A stretch of 36,508 nt of DNA from Promethearchaeota archaeon (GTDB lineage Archaea; Asgardarchaeota; Lokiarchaeia; Sigyniarchaeales; SOKP01), in the NCBI GenBank assembly GCA_016839745.1, contig JAEOTS010000128.1, positions 1 through 36,508 on the forward strand. The letters are read 5' to 3'. This document shows, piece after piece, positions 8,089 through 16,380 of the stretch. The first letter of the stretch is position 1; every line of letters begins with the position of its first letter. The translations under genes and the position numbers were made by a program. Below the pieces are notes generated by a model. That model worked only from the letters and a program-made list of their open reading frames with translations, ran no database searches and had not been told where the DNA came from.

Positions 8089-9492
8089 TTATTTGTTTGA
8101 AAAAATCTTCTTAGATTTTTTGGATTTAATGAAGAAGTAATAGAGATTAATTAGAATAAAGAAGGCGATGAGTGCTATTTGAAAAGGCAACCAATCGGTG
8201 ATCATAGAGAGACCGAGTAAAGTTAGTAGCAGGTTTGTAGTTATGTCTTTAAGAAATTCACTTTTCTCCATTGATTGTTCTAGTTTTTCCTTGATTATCC
8301 GGTCAGTGTCGATATCTTGCAGGTATTCATCTATTAACTTTTTCAATTCTTCGTCTTCTTTTAGGTAATTTAATGCTTTCGTTGGATTAATTATCCAGTC
8401 TTCCAAGATAGCATTTGAAATAAACGATTTAGTCTGAAACTCAAAAGTAGCATCGAAGAATTTATAAAATGATTCTATATCGAATTTCTCGTCTGACATT
8501 TCGTTTGAAATAAGAGATATTTTTCCATAAATCAGCTTACTATCGAATTTCTGAGGAAAATCGTATAAAATTCTTAAAGCGTTTGTAAATTTAGTCTCAT
8601 AGAATGCGCCTTTTTCTTTAGCCCTGAACACTGGAACGACGGGTATAAACATAGTATCGTTCTTATTTATTATCGTTAATACTTCAGATTTCCTCAAACT
8701 GAGTTTAATCAATTCTTCAATTAGTTTCCTTCCTATTTGAATAATGCGATAAAGAGATTTGTTGGCGTCTTTGTCTTTTGTTTGGCATTTTAGTATTAGT
8801 TTATCTTCGTCGAAATACCCATCCATATCGTCATCAATTATGTGAAAACTACTCGTTTTTTCGTACTTTTTATCGACTTTTAACTTAAATCCATCAAAAT
8901 CAGCGTATGGATATAGACTACTAAGTAAATGATGAGGATTCATATCTCTTCCCGGAACTTTAAAGACGACATATATTTCATTATTTCCATTAGGGATGCT
9001 ATACTTCTTCCAATCAAAATCCAGTTTAAACTCTTTAGGTCTTAGCGTTTTTTTATTAAAATCAGTATAATAAACGTGAGCCCCCTCATCAATAGAAAAG
9101 TGTACCTTTTCGCTAAACCGCAATCTTTTCAATACATTTCCTATTAGAGGTATTTCGGGATTTAACACGTTCTGAATTAAATTTATTCGGAAAGTGTAGT
9201 CTTTGATCCCTGAATTGAGAAGTAAATTGGTCAAATCATATTTAGAAACAACTTTACCCTTCCTTAATACCGTCAAAATTTTCTGTCGTAATAAATCTCG
9301 ATGGGCAGCTTTCTGTTTTTTTTCTAATTCGCTTTCCAGTTTTTTTTTATCTTTAAGTTCTTTAAGCTCGCTTTTTCTCCTTTCTATTTCCTCTTCTGAT
9401 AAGCCTTCCGTCTTCTCTTCTTCTGTAATTATTTCCTCTTCTACATTTTCGTCATAAATAATAAATTTTGATTTAGGAGTTTTTTCGCTCAT
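8089..9492 (-). CDS. hypothetical protein with large cytoplasmic domain and two C-terminal membrane helices
   Basis: 467 residues from the ATG at 9492; a TTG three codons upstream is possible but no better. Residues 15-70 are very rich in Glu/Lys and probably helical or coiled coil. Residues about 70-150 (RQKILTVLRKGKVVSKYDL) could be a winged-helix-like fold. A mixed alpha/beta middle follows. A long charged helix (DTDRIIKEKLEQSMEKSEF) leads to two membrane helices near 420-455 and a basic tail (KSKKSKKIF). The outline resembles CorA-type channels, but the loop between the helices lacks the GMN motif, so this is only a topological likeness. It is transcribed away from the M28 peptidase gene from a shared 146-base region. 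Confidence 0.7.
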   Translation of the reverse strand: MSEKTPKSKFIIYDENVEEEIITEEEKTEGLSEEEIERRKSELKELKDKKKLESELEKKQKAAHRDLLRQKILTVLRKGKVVSKYDLTNLLLNSGIKDYTFRINLIQNVLNPEIPLIGNVLKRLRFSEKVHFSIDEGAHVYYTDFNKKTLRPKEFKLDFDWKKYSIPNGNNEIYVVFKVPGRDMNPHHLLSSLYPYADFDGFKLKVDKKYEKTSSFHIIDDDMDGYFDEDKLILKCQTKDKDANKSLYRIIQIGRKLIEELIKLSLRKSEVLTIINKNDTMFIPVVPVFRAKEKGAFYETKFTNALRILYDFPQKFDSKLIYGKISLISNEMSDEKFDIESFYKFFDATFEFQTKSFISNAILEDWIINPTKALNYLKEDEELKKLIDEYLQDIDTDRIIKEKLEQSMEKSEFLKDITTNLLLTLLGLSMITDWLPFQIALIAFFILINLYYFFIKSKKSKKIFSNK

Positions 9493-9638
9493 GTTAAACA
9501 ATTCATTAGGTGTTTCAGAATAGTATTGAATAATATTATTTGAATTTTTAGAAAAATCGAAAAAATGTGATACAAATAAAATTCATGTTTAATTCTTTAT
9601 CGTAATTAATTTTGCTAATATTATGTTGAGAATTGCTT

Positions 9639-10895
9639 ATGAAAACTGATGAGTCGTGTTCTGATTATATGTTTAATTTCATAGATACAATCTGTAAAAA
9701 GTTTGGACCAAGATATTCGTGTAGTGAATCTGAAAAAAACGCAAATATTTGGATAAAAGAAGAACTTGATGAGTTTTGTGACGAAACATTTATCGATGAG
9801 TTTGAAACTCGACCTGCCCTGTATCCTCAAGGTTTTATCAAGGTAGCGGGATTCTTGGGAGGCATTTCTCCGTTATTTATGCCTTTAAAATTCCCGTTTC
9901 CGATAATATCTCTAATTCTTGTGATCCTCGGTATTACTGTGCTCTATAGCGAGTTATTTCTAATGAAAGAGTGGATTGGGTTTCTTTTTAAAGCTAAAAA
10001 ATCTACAAATGTGTTTGGTGTAATAAAACCTACACAGGAAGTAAAATTTCGTATCATATTTGAAGGTCACACCGACAGTGCTAAAGAAATGAATATTGCC
10101 AGCTATAAGCCCCGAGCGCGCCAGATAATAGGGATAACAGGACTTTACTTTTTATTTCATACAATTATTTTTTCATTATGGAAATTCATTGCTCAATTAG
10201 TTTCGGGAGTGTCCATTGTAATAGTGAATTGGGGAGTCTTTTCTATGACGACAATAGATTTGATTTACTTTATTCCGCTCGCTATAATTTACCCCTTTTT
10301 CATCTTGTTGTTAAAAGGTTTCTTAGGAAAATCGGTTGTATTAGGAGCAAACGATAACCTATCTGCCTCTGCTGTTGCTGTCGCAATAGGGAAATACCTG
10401 AGCAAAAATAGACCGAAAAATGTGGAAGTTTGGATTGGCTCACAAGGAAGCGAAGAAGTAGGTGATAAAGGAGCTAAAGCTTTCGTTGAGAAGTATGGGA
10501 AAATGGGAAAGCTTGATAATTCTTATACCGTGGTGTTAGAATGTTGTGGAGCCGCAGAAGATATAGTTTTAATTGAAAAAGACATGCACCGAGCAGTTTA
10601 TAATACGGAAATCAATAATATGCTTATAAAAGCCCATGAGGAAGCAAAGAAAGAAAATCCTGACTTATTAAATCTACGAACTGGAAGTCTTAAGATTGGA
10701 GCATGTGATGCTTGCCGGTATATTCACGAAGGATTCAAAGCAGCAGCTTTAATGGGAATGGAACACGCAAAAAACAAAGCAGTTAACTGGCATTCTGTTA
10801 ACGACTCTCCAGAAAACATAAATAAAAAGATTTTGGGTGATTTTCTAGATGTTTCGCTCAAATTTGTTGAATTAGTTGATAACAAATACAATTAA
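9639..10895 (+). CDS. membrane-embedded M28-like zinc peptidase
   Basis: 418 residues from ATG 9639. A TTG two codons upstream is the alternative. Zinc ligands of family M28 are visible: H144-T-D146 (EGHTDSA), D239 (GANDNLSASA), E272-E273 (GSEEVGD), E301 (VLECCG) and H385 (NWHSVND). Unusually, the chain before and between the first ligands carries about four hydrophobic helices (about 70-110, 165-200 and 205-230), so the enzyme sits in the membrane. It probably cuts amino acids or short peptides. The catalytic residues are all present, so it should be active. The gene stands alone between two genes of the opposite strand. Confidence 0.8.
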   Translation: MKTDESCSDYMFNFIDTICKKFGPRYSCSESEKNANIWIKEELDEFCDETFIDEFETRPALYPQGFIKVAGFLGGISPLFMPLKFPFPIISLILVILGITVLYSELFLMKEWIGFLFKAKKSTNVFGVIKPTQEVKFRIIFEGHTDSAKEMNIASYKPRARQIIGITGLYFLFHTIIFSLWKFIAQLVSGVSIVIVNWGVFSMTTIDLIYFIPLAIIYPFFILLLKGFLGKSVVLGANDNLSASAVAVAIGKYLSKNRPKNVEVWIGSQGSEEVGDKGAKAFVEKYGKMGKLDNSYTVVLECCGAAEDIVLIEKDMHRAVYNTEINNMLIKAHEEAKKENPDLLNLRTGSLKIGACDACRYIHEGFKAAALMGMEHAKNKAVNWHSVNDSPENINKKILGDFLDVSLKFVELVDNKYN

Positions 10896-10915
10896 AAAAA
10901 AGAAAAAACGAAAAA
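10894..10915 (-). terminator. T-run terminator of the GPH symporter gene
   Basis: A-rich sequence on the plus strand directly after the peptidase stop reads as a long T-run on the minus strand about 15 bases beyond the stop of the symporter gene at 10930. Confidence 0.45.
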
Positions 10916-10929
10916 TTAGGTCTAAATTG

Positions 10930-12369
10930 TTATTTTAATCCTAATTCTCCTAATTTTACTTGGGTTGCATCGATTTTTTCAGGTGTAAGGTCATAATATT
11001 TCCAAAAGAAAAAAGCACCAATAAAGATAAATATAGCCGGGATTAACCCTAAATGTATTTGGATTCCCACTAATGCTTCTGGTGGTTGGATACTTGGATC
11101 TCCACCTTCAATAAATCCCGTTAAAGTATGAACGATAGCAAAAGTTATAGTCTGAGCTATTATTCCTATACGAGCAAAAAACTGCGAAAATCCGCTATAT
11201 ACTCCCTCTTCACGTCTTCCTGTAATTACAACAGATTCATCAATTACATCTGACATAACTGGAAAGATCATAACCCAGAAACCTCCAAGAAAGATACCCC
11301 ATAAAAACATGACAGCAATAACAGCCCAATAATTTGTTACGAAAAGCAGTGGTAAAGCAAATACTCCTAAACCAATAGCAGAAATTAACATAATCTTCTT
11401 GTTATTATTTACTTTATGAGAATATTTAACCCAAACTGGTGATGAGACAATCACTCCAACAAGAAAGGAAGCAAATATTAACGTAGCCATTAAATTAACT
11501 GATATGCCCGGAACTTTTTCTATCACATACCCAACTTCATAATTTAGAGAATTCTGCATCGTAACAACCAGACATTGATACAAAGTATATATTACCATGT
11601 ACACTAGGAAGGATTTTTGCTTTAATGCAATAACTAAGGACTTAAAAAAGGACTCTCTTTCTGGATTTTTTTCGTAAGTTTCCAGATATTTTCCTACAAG
11701 ATCTTTATCTTCTCGAAATCCAGGGATTGCTAAAAGCATTCCAATCAGACCTATTAAAGCAATTACCACTCCTTGTACAATAAATGATTGTAAAACTATA
11801 TCTGGAGCTGCAGTGCCGGGATATTTAAATACTAAAGGAGGTACTAATGCTCCTAACGCTACTCCAATTACACCGATTGGGATATAGATTCCACTAGCGA
11901 CTCTTCGTTCTTTGTTGGACCTGTGTTTCTCAGGAAACAGTGCCATAAAGTTTACAAAAAAGAGTGAATGAAAAGTATCAAATAAACACATTGTCAAAAG
12001 CATCCATGCAAACAAAAACCACGCACCGGATGTGGGATCTGTCACGGGTGGCATAAATACAATTATGTAACTGGCACATAAAGGTATTCCTCCAAGTAAC
12101 AACCAAGGAAATCGCCTACCATATTTCTTTGTAAACTTAAATGGACGGTTAGTTAAGTATCCAATAAAAGGATCGTTGACCATATTATACAAGGCAAATA
12201 GAAATGTCGCTAAAAATATGACCCATACTTCTAGACCTACCACAGCTTCGTAATAAAAGAATACTGTCCCCGTAAATGCCATATTTAAGAATTCTCTTGC
12301 CGCACTACCCGAACCATAAGATGCCATATTCAATTTACTATGACGAACTTCTAACACATCTTCTTTCAT
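10930..12369 (-). CDS. GPH-family (MelB-like) sugar:cation symporter
   Basis: 479 residues from the ATG at 12369; a TTG four codons upstream is the alternative. About 12 hydrophobic helices. The N-terminal signature YNMVNDPFIGYLTNR followed by GRRFPWLLLGGIP is typical of glycoside-pentoside-hexuronide symporters, where the Asp helps bind cation and sugar. The chain is somewhat longer than MelB. It stands back to back with the sulfatase gene at 12602, and the glycosidases lie a few kb away, so it probably imports oligosaccharides or uronates for them. The exact substrate cannot be read from sequence. Confidence 0.88.
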   Translation of the reverse strand: MKEDVLEVRHSKLNMASYGSGSAAREFLNMAFTGTVFFYYEAVVGLEVWVIFLATFLFALYNMVNDPFIGYLTNRPFKFTKKYGRRFPWLLLGGIPLCASYIIVFMPPVTDPTSGAWFLFAWMLLTMCLFDTFHSLFFVNFMALFPEKHRSNKERRVASGIYIPIGVIGVALGALVPPLVFKYPGTAAPDIVLQSFIVQGVVIALIGLIGMLLAIPGFREDKDLVGKYLETYEKNPERESFFKSLVIALKQKSFLVYMVIYTLYQCLVVTMQNSLNYEVGYVIEKVPGISVNLMATLIFASFLVGVIVSSPVWVKYSHKVNNNKKIMLISAIGLGVFALPLLFVTNYWAVIAVMFLWGIFLGGFWVMIFPVMSDVIDESVVITGRREEGVYSGFSQFFARIGIIAQTITFAIVHTLTGFIEGGDPSIQPPEALVGIQIHLGLIPAIFIFIGAFFFWKYYDLTPEKIDATQVKLGELGLK

Positions 12370-12601
12370 TGCTAATACCAATTTCTTTTTATTTTTTAAT
12401 TAATAATAATTAGTAATTTAATTATTAGATTCTAATGTTTATAAAATTTTTAGTTTTTGAAAAAGAAACCACATTAACTGATGAATTACTCTATAATCAA
12501 GCTTTTTCTTCATAGTTACAGTTTAGTAAGAAATTTGATATAAGTATATCTATGAAAGAAAAATTATTTTTAATCCACTCACTCTAATAAAATGAGATAA
12601 G

Positions 12602-13900
12602 TTGAAAAAGCCAAACATAATACTTTTCATATCACACGATCAAGGGCAATTTTTAGGCTGTTACGATTCCCCTCAAACACCAAATTCATTGAACACGCCT
12701 AATCTGGACAAACTTGCAAAAGAGGGCATCCGTTTCACGAATTATTTTTGTACAGCACCTCAATGTAGTCCTAGTCGAGGGGGTATACAAACATCGCTAT
12801 ATCCACACCAAAATGGATTAATGGGGCTTGTGAATAAGGGATGGACATTACCTCCTAATAACAAAACGATACCAATGTATTTAAGAGAAAATGGATACTC
12901 AACCCATCTTCTTGGTTTACAGCACGAGAGCGTGGATGCCAAAACATTAGGATACGATACCATAAGTAAAAGGAAGAAGGATTACAATTACGATACGAAA
13001 AATATGTTAAGCGAATACAAGAAATTTATTGAAAAACACAAAGATGATAACAAACCCTTTTATGCAAATTTAGGCGTAATTGAGATACATCGTCCATTTG
13101 ACATATGGAGTGAACCAGTGGATCCAAAAACGGTTATAGTTCCTCCTTTTCTACCTGAATCTGATAAAGTCCGAGAAGATTTAAGTCTATTTTATGGAAT
13201 TATCAACCCAGTAGACGAAACTATAGGAAAAATTATTGAAATTTTAGATAATACTGGTTTAAGAGAGAATACCCTTTTTATTTACACTACTGATCATGGT
13301 AGCCCTTTCCCGAGAGCTAAGTGTACGCTATATGATCCGGGCATAAAGACGCTTCTCATAATGAACTGTCCTAATAACATTTTTTTTACTGGTGGAAAAG
13401 TCTTTGAGCAAATGATAAGCAATATCGATCTTATGCCGACATTATTAGATTTTATTGGAGCAGAAATTCCAAAAAACATAGAGGGGAAAAGCTTTCTACC
13501 TGTTCTAAAAGATACTAATCTCCCTTTTAGGAGAGAAATCTTTACAGAGAAAAACTATCACGAGATTTACGATCCTATGAGGAGCATCAGAACTAGAGAA
13601 TTCAAATACATTCGCAATTATGAACCAAGCCAAAGTCTGTATCAAATACCTATATATATGGAAAAAGGTCTTTCTGGTCCAGAGCTGATGAATAAAGCAA
13701 AAAAGCAAAGGCCGAAAGAAGAACTTTACGATTTAAAGCAAGATTCAAACGAAATCCATAACCTTGCTTATAATCTTGCGTATAATGATATTTTACTCGA
13801 ATACAGACTCATACTTCATAATTGGATGAAAAAAACTCACGATCCTTTGTTAAAAGGGAAAATAAAGGATGAAAGGCAAAAACCACCAAAAAAATATTAA
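12602..13900 (+). CDS. sulfatase (type I, formylglycine family), cytoplasmic
   Basis: 432 residues. The signature C55-S-P-S-R59 marks the cysteine that is oxidised to formylglycine, the nucleophile that removes sulfate esters. Metal and substrate residues include D13 (SHDQG; the usual DD pair is HD here), H163 (EIHRPF), D231-H232 (TTDHGSPFP) and K240. The start is TTG at 12602, with GAGATAA just upstream. The nearby ATG at 12592 is out of frame. There is no signal peptide, so the enzyme should act inside the cell and need an anaerobic (radical SAM) maturase, which is not in this window. It is divergent from the GPH symporter, suggesting uptake and desulfation of sulfated sugars. Confidence 0.92.
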   Translation: MKKPNIILFISHDQGQFLGCYDSPQTPNSLNTPNLDKLAKEGIRFTNYFCTAPQCSPSRGGIQTSLYPHQNGLMGLVNKGWTLPPNNKTIPMYLRENGYSTHLLGLQHESVDAKTLGYDTISKRKKDYNYDTKNMLSEYKKFIEKHKDDNKPFYANLGVIEIHRPFDIWSEPVDPKTVIVPPFLPESDKVREDLSLFYGIINPVDETIGKIIEILDNTGLRENTLFIYTTDHGSPFPRAKCTLYDPGIKTLLIMNCPNNIFFTGGKVFEQMISNIDLMPTLLDFIGAEIPKNIEGKSFLPVLKDTNLPFRREIFTEKNYHEIYDPMRSIRTREFKYIRNYEPSQSLYQIPIYMEKGLSGPELMNKAKKQRPKEELYDLKQDSNEIHNLAYNLAYNDILLEYRLILHNWMKKTHDPLLKGKIKDERQKPPKKY

Positions 13901-13996
13901 GAAATTCATGATTTCTAAATTGTAAGATAATATGAAGATATGTATGTTTGATCATGAAAGGATTCTTTCACGAATAATAAAATAAGAGACGGTAAA

Positions 13997-15142
13997 ATGA
14001 CTGAAAAGTTATACTGGGATGCTCCTTATGAAACATCCTTTAAAGCTGAAGTTATTGATTTCACACCAGAGGGTATTATATTAGATAGAACTTTATTTTA
14101 TCCTGAGAGTGGAAATCAGATAAGCGATAAAGGCGTTATTATTAAGGATGGTAATAAATTTAATGTAGATTTTGTATCAAAGAGGGACGATCTTATAGTT
14201 CATCATTTATCTGATCCTTTTCGTGAGAAATTGAAAATCGGTGACATTATAGAGGGAGAAATTGATTGGGAATATCGGTACGGTATAATGAGAGCTCATT
14301 CTTCACAACATGTATTGTCTGCTATTTTTAAAAATCAATTAGATATTGATACTCTAAAAGCAAATATAAGTTTCGAAGAGGTCTCTCTTCACATAAGTAA
14401 ACGCGTAAGTGAAAATGAGTTAAAAGATGTCTTACGGCAATTCCTTAAGTTTTGTACAATTGAAAAACTACAGTTTCGAAGTAAATTAATACCCAAAGAT
14501 GAAATCAAGCAGTATAGTAAACAGTTGAGAGGGGGAATTTCAGCTGAAAACAACCTTAGAATAATAGAAATAGAAGATTATGATATAAACTGCTGCGGAG
14601 GGACCCATATTGGGGAATCATCGGAGATAGGGTCTGTATATTTTTATGAAATCAAAAAGGGAAGTGAGTTTAAGTATTTTGTGGGAAGCAAAGCGATTAA
14701 AATGCTTTCTAAACAAAATATTGACACACTTGATTTAGCAAGCACATTAAACGTATCTGTTACAAACCTGTTTACCTCTCTTAAGACACAATATTTTAAA
14801 CTTAAGGAGGAAAATGAAAAATTGATTGAAAAAGCGTTAGAACTAATTGCTATCTCTCCTAATACCACCTTAGGGGGTATAAAAATCGGAGTGGTAAATT
14901 TTGAGGTAGATTATAAGTTTTTGTCTAAAGCCTTTAAAAAATTTCCTCCAAAATATCTTTTAATAATGAATTCTGACAGTAACAAAGTACATATTCTTTC
15001 TAATAATGAAGCTTTCAAAGCAAACGAAATTATTGATGAGTTAGTCAAAAAGTTTGGGGGAAAAGGAGGCGGAAGCCCAAGATCAGCTCAAGCTACTCTA
15101 ACTAATGAACTCGTTGATATTATCTCAGAATTAACCTTTTAA
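13997..15142 (+). CDS. alaX: alanyl-tRNA editing protein AlaX (long form)
   Basis: 381 residues, the length of AlaX-L proteins. The N-terminal part matches the start of the AlaRS editing domain (FYPESGNQISDKG, 34-46). Zinc ligands of the editing site are H101-xxx-H105 (AHSSQHVL) and C200-xxx-H204 (CCGGTHIG). A helical linker leads to a C-terminal DHHA1-like segment with FGGKGGGSPRSAQA near 350-365. It hydrolyses Ser or Gly wrongly attached to tRNA-Ala. The ATG has GAGACGGT seven bases upstream. No partner gene is evident, and the neighbouring sulfatase and VapBC are unrelated. Confidence 0.93.
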   Translation: MTEKLYWDAPYETSFKAEVIDFTPEGIILDRTLFYPESGNQISDKGVIIKDGNKFNVDFVSKRDDLIVHHLSDPFREKLKIGDIIEGEIDWEYRYGIMRAHSSQHVLSAIFKNQLDIDTLKANISFEEVSLHISKRVSENELKDVLRQFLKFCTIEKLQFRSKLIPKDEIKQYSKQLRGGISAENNLRIIEIEDYDINCCGGTHIGESSEIGSVYFYEIKKGSEFKYFVGSKAIKMLSKQNIDTLDLASTLNVSVTNLFTSLKTQYFKLKEENEKLIEKALELIAISPNTTLGGIKIGVVNFEVDYKFLSKAFKKFPPKYLLIMNSDSNKVHILSNNEAFKANEIIDELVKKFGGKGGGSPRSAQATLTNELVDIISELTF

Positions 15143-15238
15143 ATTTTTGAATAAAATTGGGACTATGAGTTTTTATGGTTTAGTAATTAATCTTCTTACA
15201 TCTAGACAGATATTTTAATAAATTTATTTTATTACGGG

Positions 15239-15643
15239 TTAAATTTCATAGGTTTCTATTGTTAATCCAAAATCTTGAAAGTGACGAATATTTCTTGTTA
15301 TCAACTTTTCGGTATTCATTAGTTTTGCTGTTGCACCAATTATACAATCTGCTAAATCAAGTATAATTCCCTTTGCTCTTAAATGACCTTTCAAACTTCC
15401 TGATTCTTGGAGGATTTGTAAATTTAGAGGAATTACATGAAATTCAGAAAGAATTTTTTCTATTTGGTCCTTGATTTGATTATAAATTTTCTCATTCTTT
15501 ATTTCTTTTGTATATCCTAATCCATCGTAAATCTCGGCAATAGTTATAGCAGAAATACATATGGATTGGTCAGAATAAGGCTTTAGAACAGATTTTACTT
15601 TAGATCTACCACGCCAAATATCAATAACTACTGTAGTATCCAC
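15239..15643 (-). CDS. vapC: VapC-type PIN-domain toxin
   Basis: 134 residues. PIN-domain acidic residues are in place: D2 and D8 (VDTTVVID), E37 (TIAEIYDG), D96/D99 (ILDLADCIIGA) and N118 with D124 (TRNIRHFQDF). These bind Mg2+ for RNA cleavage, often of tRNA or rRNA. The start is GTG at 15643, eleven bases after the antitoxin stop. A GGGGAG ribosome site lies within the last codons of the antitoxin, so the two genes are coupled. The N-terminus is a few residues shorter than usual, so a near-cognate start just upstream cannot be excluded. The gene looks intact. Confidence 0.9.
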   Translation of the reverse strand: MDTTVVIDIWRGRSKVKSVLKPYSDQSICISAITIAEIYDGLGYTKEIKNEKIYNQIKDQIEKILSEFHVIPLNLQILQESGSLKGHLRAKGIILDLADCIIGATAKLMNTEKLITRNIRHFQDFGLTIETYEI

Positions 15644-15654
15644 GATTATAATAA

Positions 15655-15909
15655 CTAATCTCCCCAGATTTCTGAGAATTTTGAATATGAAATAATAGCA
15701 TCTTTCTTTTTTCCTTCCTTAATTGTTATTTCAAACTCATCTAAAATATCATCCGAAAGATTATTTGCGATACCAAAATGTTTTAAAGGGTCCTTCTTTT
15801 GATTTTTAATCAACCGTTCTAATAATTCTGAAAAGCTTTCATTCGGATTTTTTAATTTCTTCAGGTTTTTATATATATCGTCCCTAATTGAAATCATTTT
15901 AGAAGTCAT
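15655..15909 (-). CDS. vapB: VapB-type antitoxin (DUF217/UPF0330-like)
   Basis: 84 residues from the ATG at 15909. An ATG four codons upstream at 15921 also fits, but the TATA centre at about 15937 predicts RNA starting near 15910, so the mRNA would be leaderless from 15909. The N-terminus SKMISIRDDIYKNLKKLK, followed by ESFSELLERLIK, is typical of the archaeal UPF0330 antitoxins, whose N-terminal part binds DNA. The acidic C-terminal part should wrap the toxin. It precedes vapC by eleven bases and sits right behind a 24-base perfect palindrome that probably serves as promoter and operator. Confidence 0.88.
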   Translation of the reverse strand: MTSKMISIRDDIYKNLKKLKNPNESFSELLERLIKNQKKDPLKHFGIANNLSDDILDEFEITIKEGKKKDAIISYSKFSEIWGD

Positions 15910-15925
15910 ATCTTTAACCATAGAT

Positions 15926-15949
15926 ATAAATATTTATATAAATATTTAT
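15926..15949 (-). promoter_or_regulatory. palindromic promoter/operator of vapBC
   Basis: A perfect 24-base palindrome made only of A and T (ATAAATATTTAT on each side of the centre). It contains TATA boxes for either strand and lies directly before vapB. It probably serves both as the core promoter and as the site where the VapBC complex represses its own gene. A palindrome made only of A and T is less surprising than a mixed one, but 24 bases without a mismatch is notable. Confidence 0.6.
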
Positions 15950-15979
15950 CCGTGAAGACTTATAATCTTTTCTGAATAC

Positions 15980-16225
15980 TTAAGAAATTCTTGGTTTTAT
16001 AATCATCTTTAAGGCTTTATCAATGGGTAATTCCTTTAATCCACTAGCTTTTTCATAATGGTCTCCACAAAACCATTCTGCATAAGGAGGATGTCCAACC
16101 ATTCCTTTCTCTTCCATCATTGTATCCCATTTTTTATCAGAAGGTCTCTTTTTAAAATATATTAAACCTCCTTCATCGGGATAATCTAATCTTTTATCAC
16201 AAATACAACAAACTGGGGGTTTCAT
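15980..16225 (-). CDS. small zinc-binding protein of unknown function
   Basis: 81 residues. It begins MKPPVCCICDKRLDYPDEGG and later has WFCGDHYEKA, so C6/C7, C9, C53 and H56 could hold one zinc ion. The rest is polar, with LPIDKALKMIIKP at the end. No family is named with confidence; it resembles the short treble-clef or zinc-ribbon proteins often found alone in archaeal genomes. The ATG is clear. It is divergent from the DUF4910-like peptidase and upstream of vapB on the same strand, but the vapBC promoter lies between, so it is not part of that module. Confidence 0.72.
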   Translation of the reverse strand: MKPPVCCICDKRLDYPDEGGLIYFKKRPSDKKWDTMMEEKGMVGHPPYAEWFCGDHYEKASGLKELPIDKALKMIIKPRIS

Positions 16226-16380
16226 TTTACTTAGTCTCTTATCAATTCATCACTATAGTTTTAATTAAATTTGAAAACTTAGAATTTTTCTATAATATGC
16301 AAAATGTTTTGTATCAAATTTATTTGAAAAAAGTCATTATTGATATTAAATTTATTTTTAATCATAAAGAAGTGTGTAGT

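Noticed and set aside
12382..12601. Possible RNA gene between the GPH symporter and the sulfatase
   Set aside because: The 220 bases are AT-rich without cloverleaf or stable stems; they are best explained as a divergent promoter region.
13955..13970. Short hairpin TGAAAG-GATT-CTTTCA before alaX
   Set aside because: Six-base arms of this kind are expected by chance, and there is no T-run or conserved context to give it a role.
16297..16380. N-terminal extension of the DUF4910-like peptidase
   Set aside because: The extra 28 residues are AT-coded and unlike the family. The ATG at 16381 gives a normal start.
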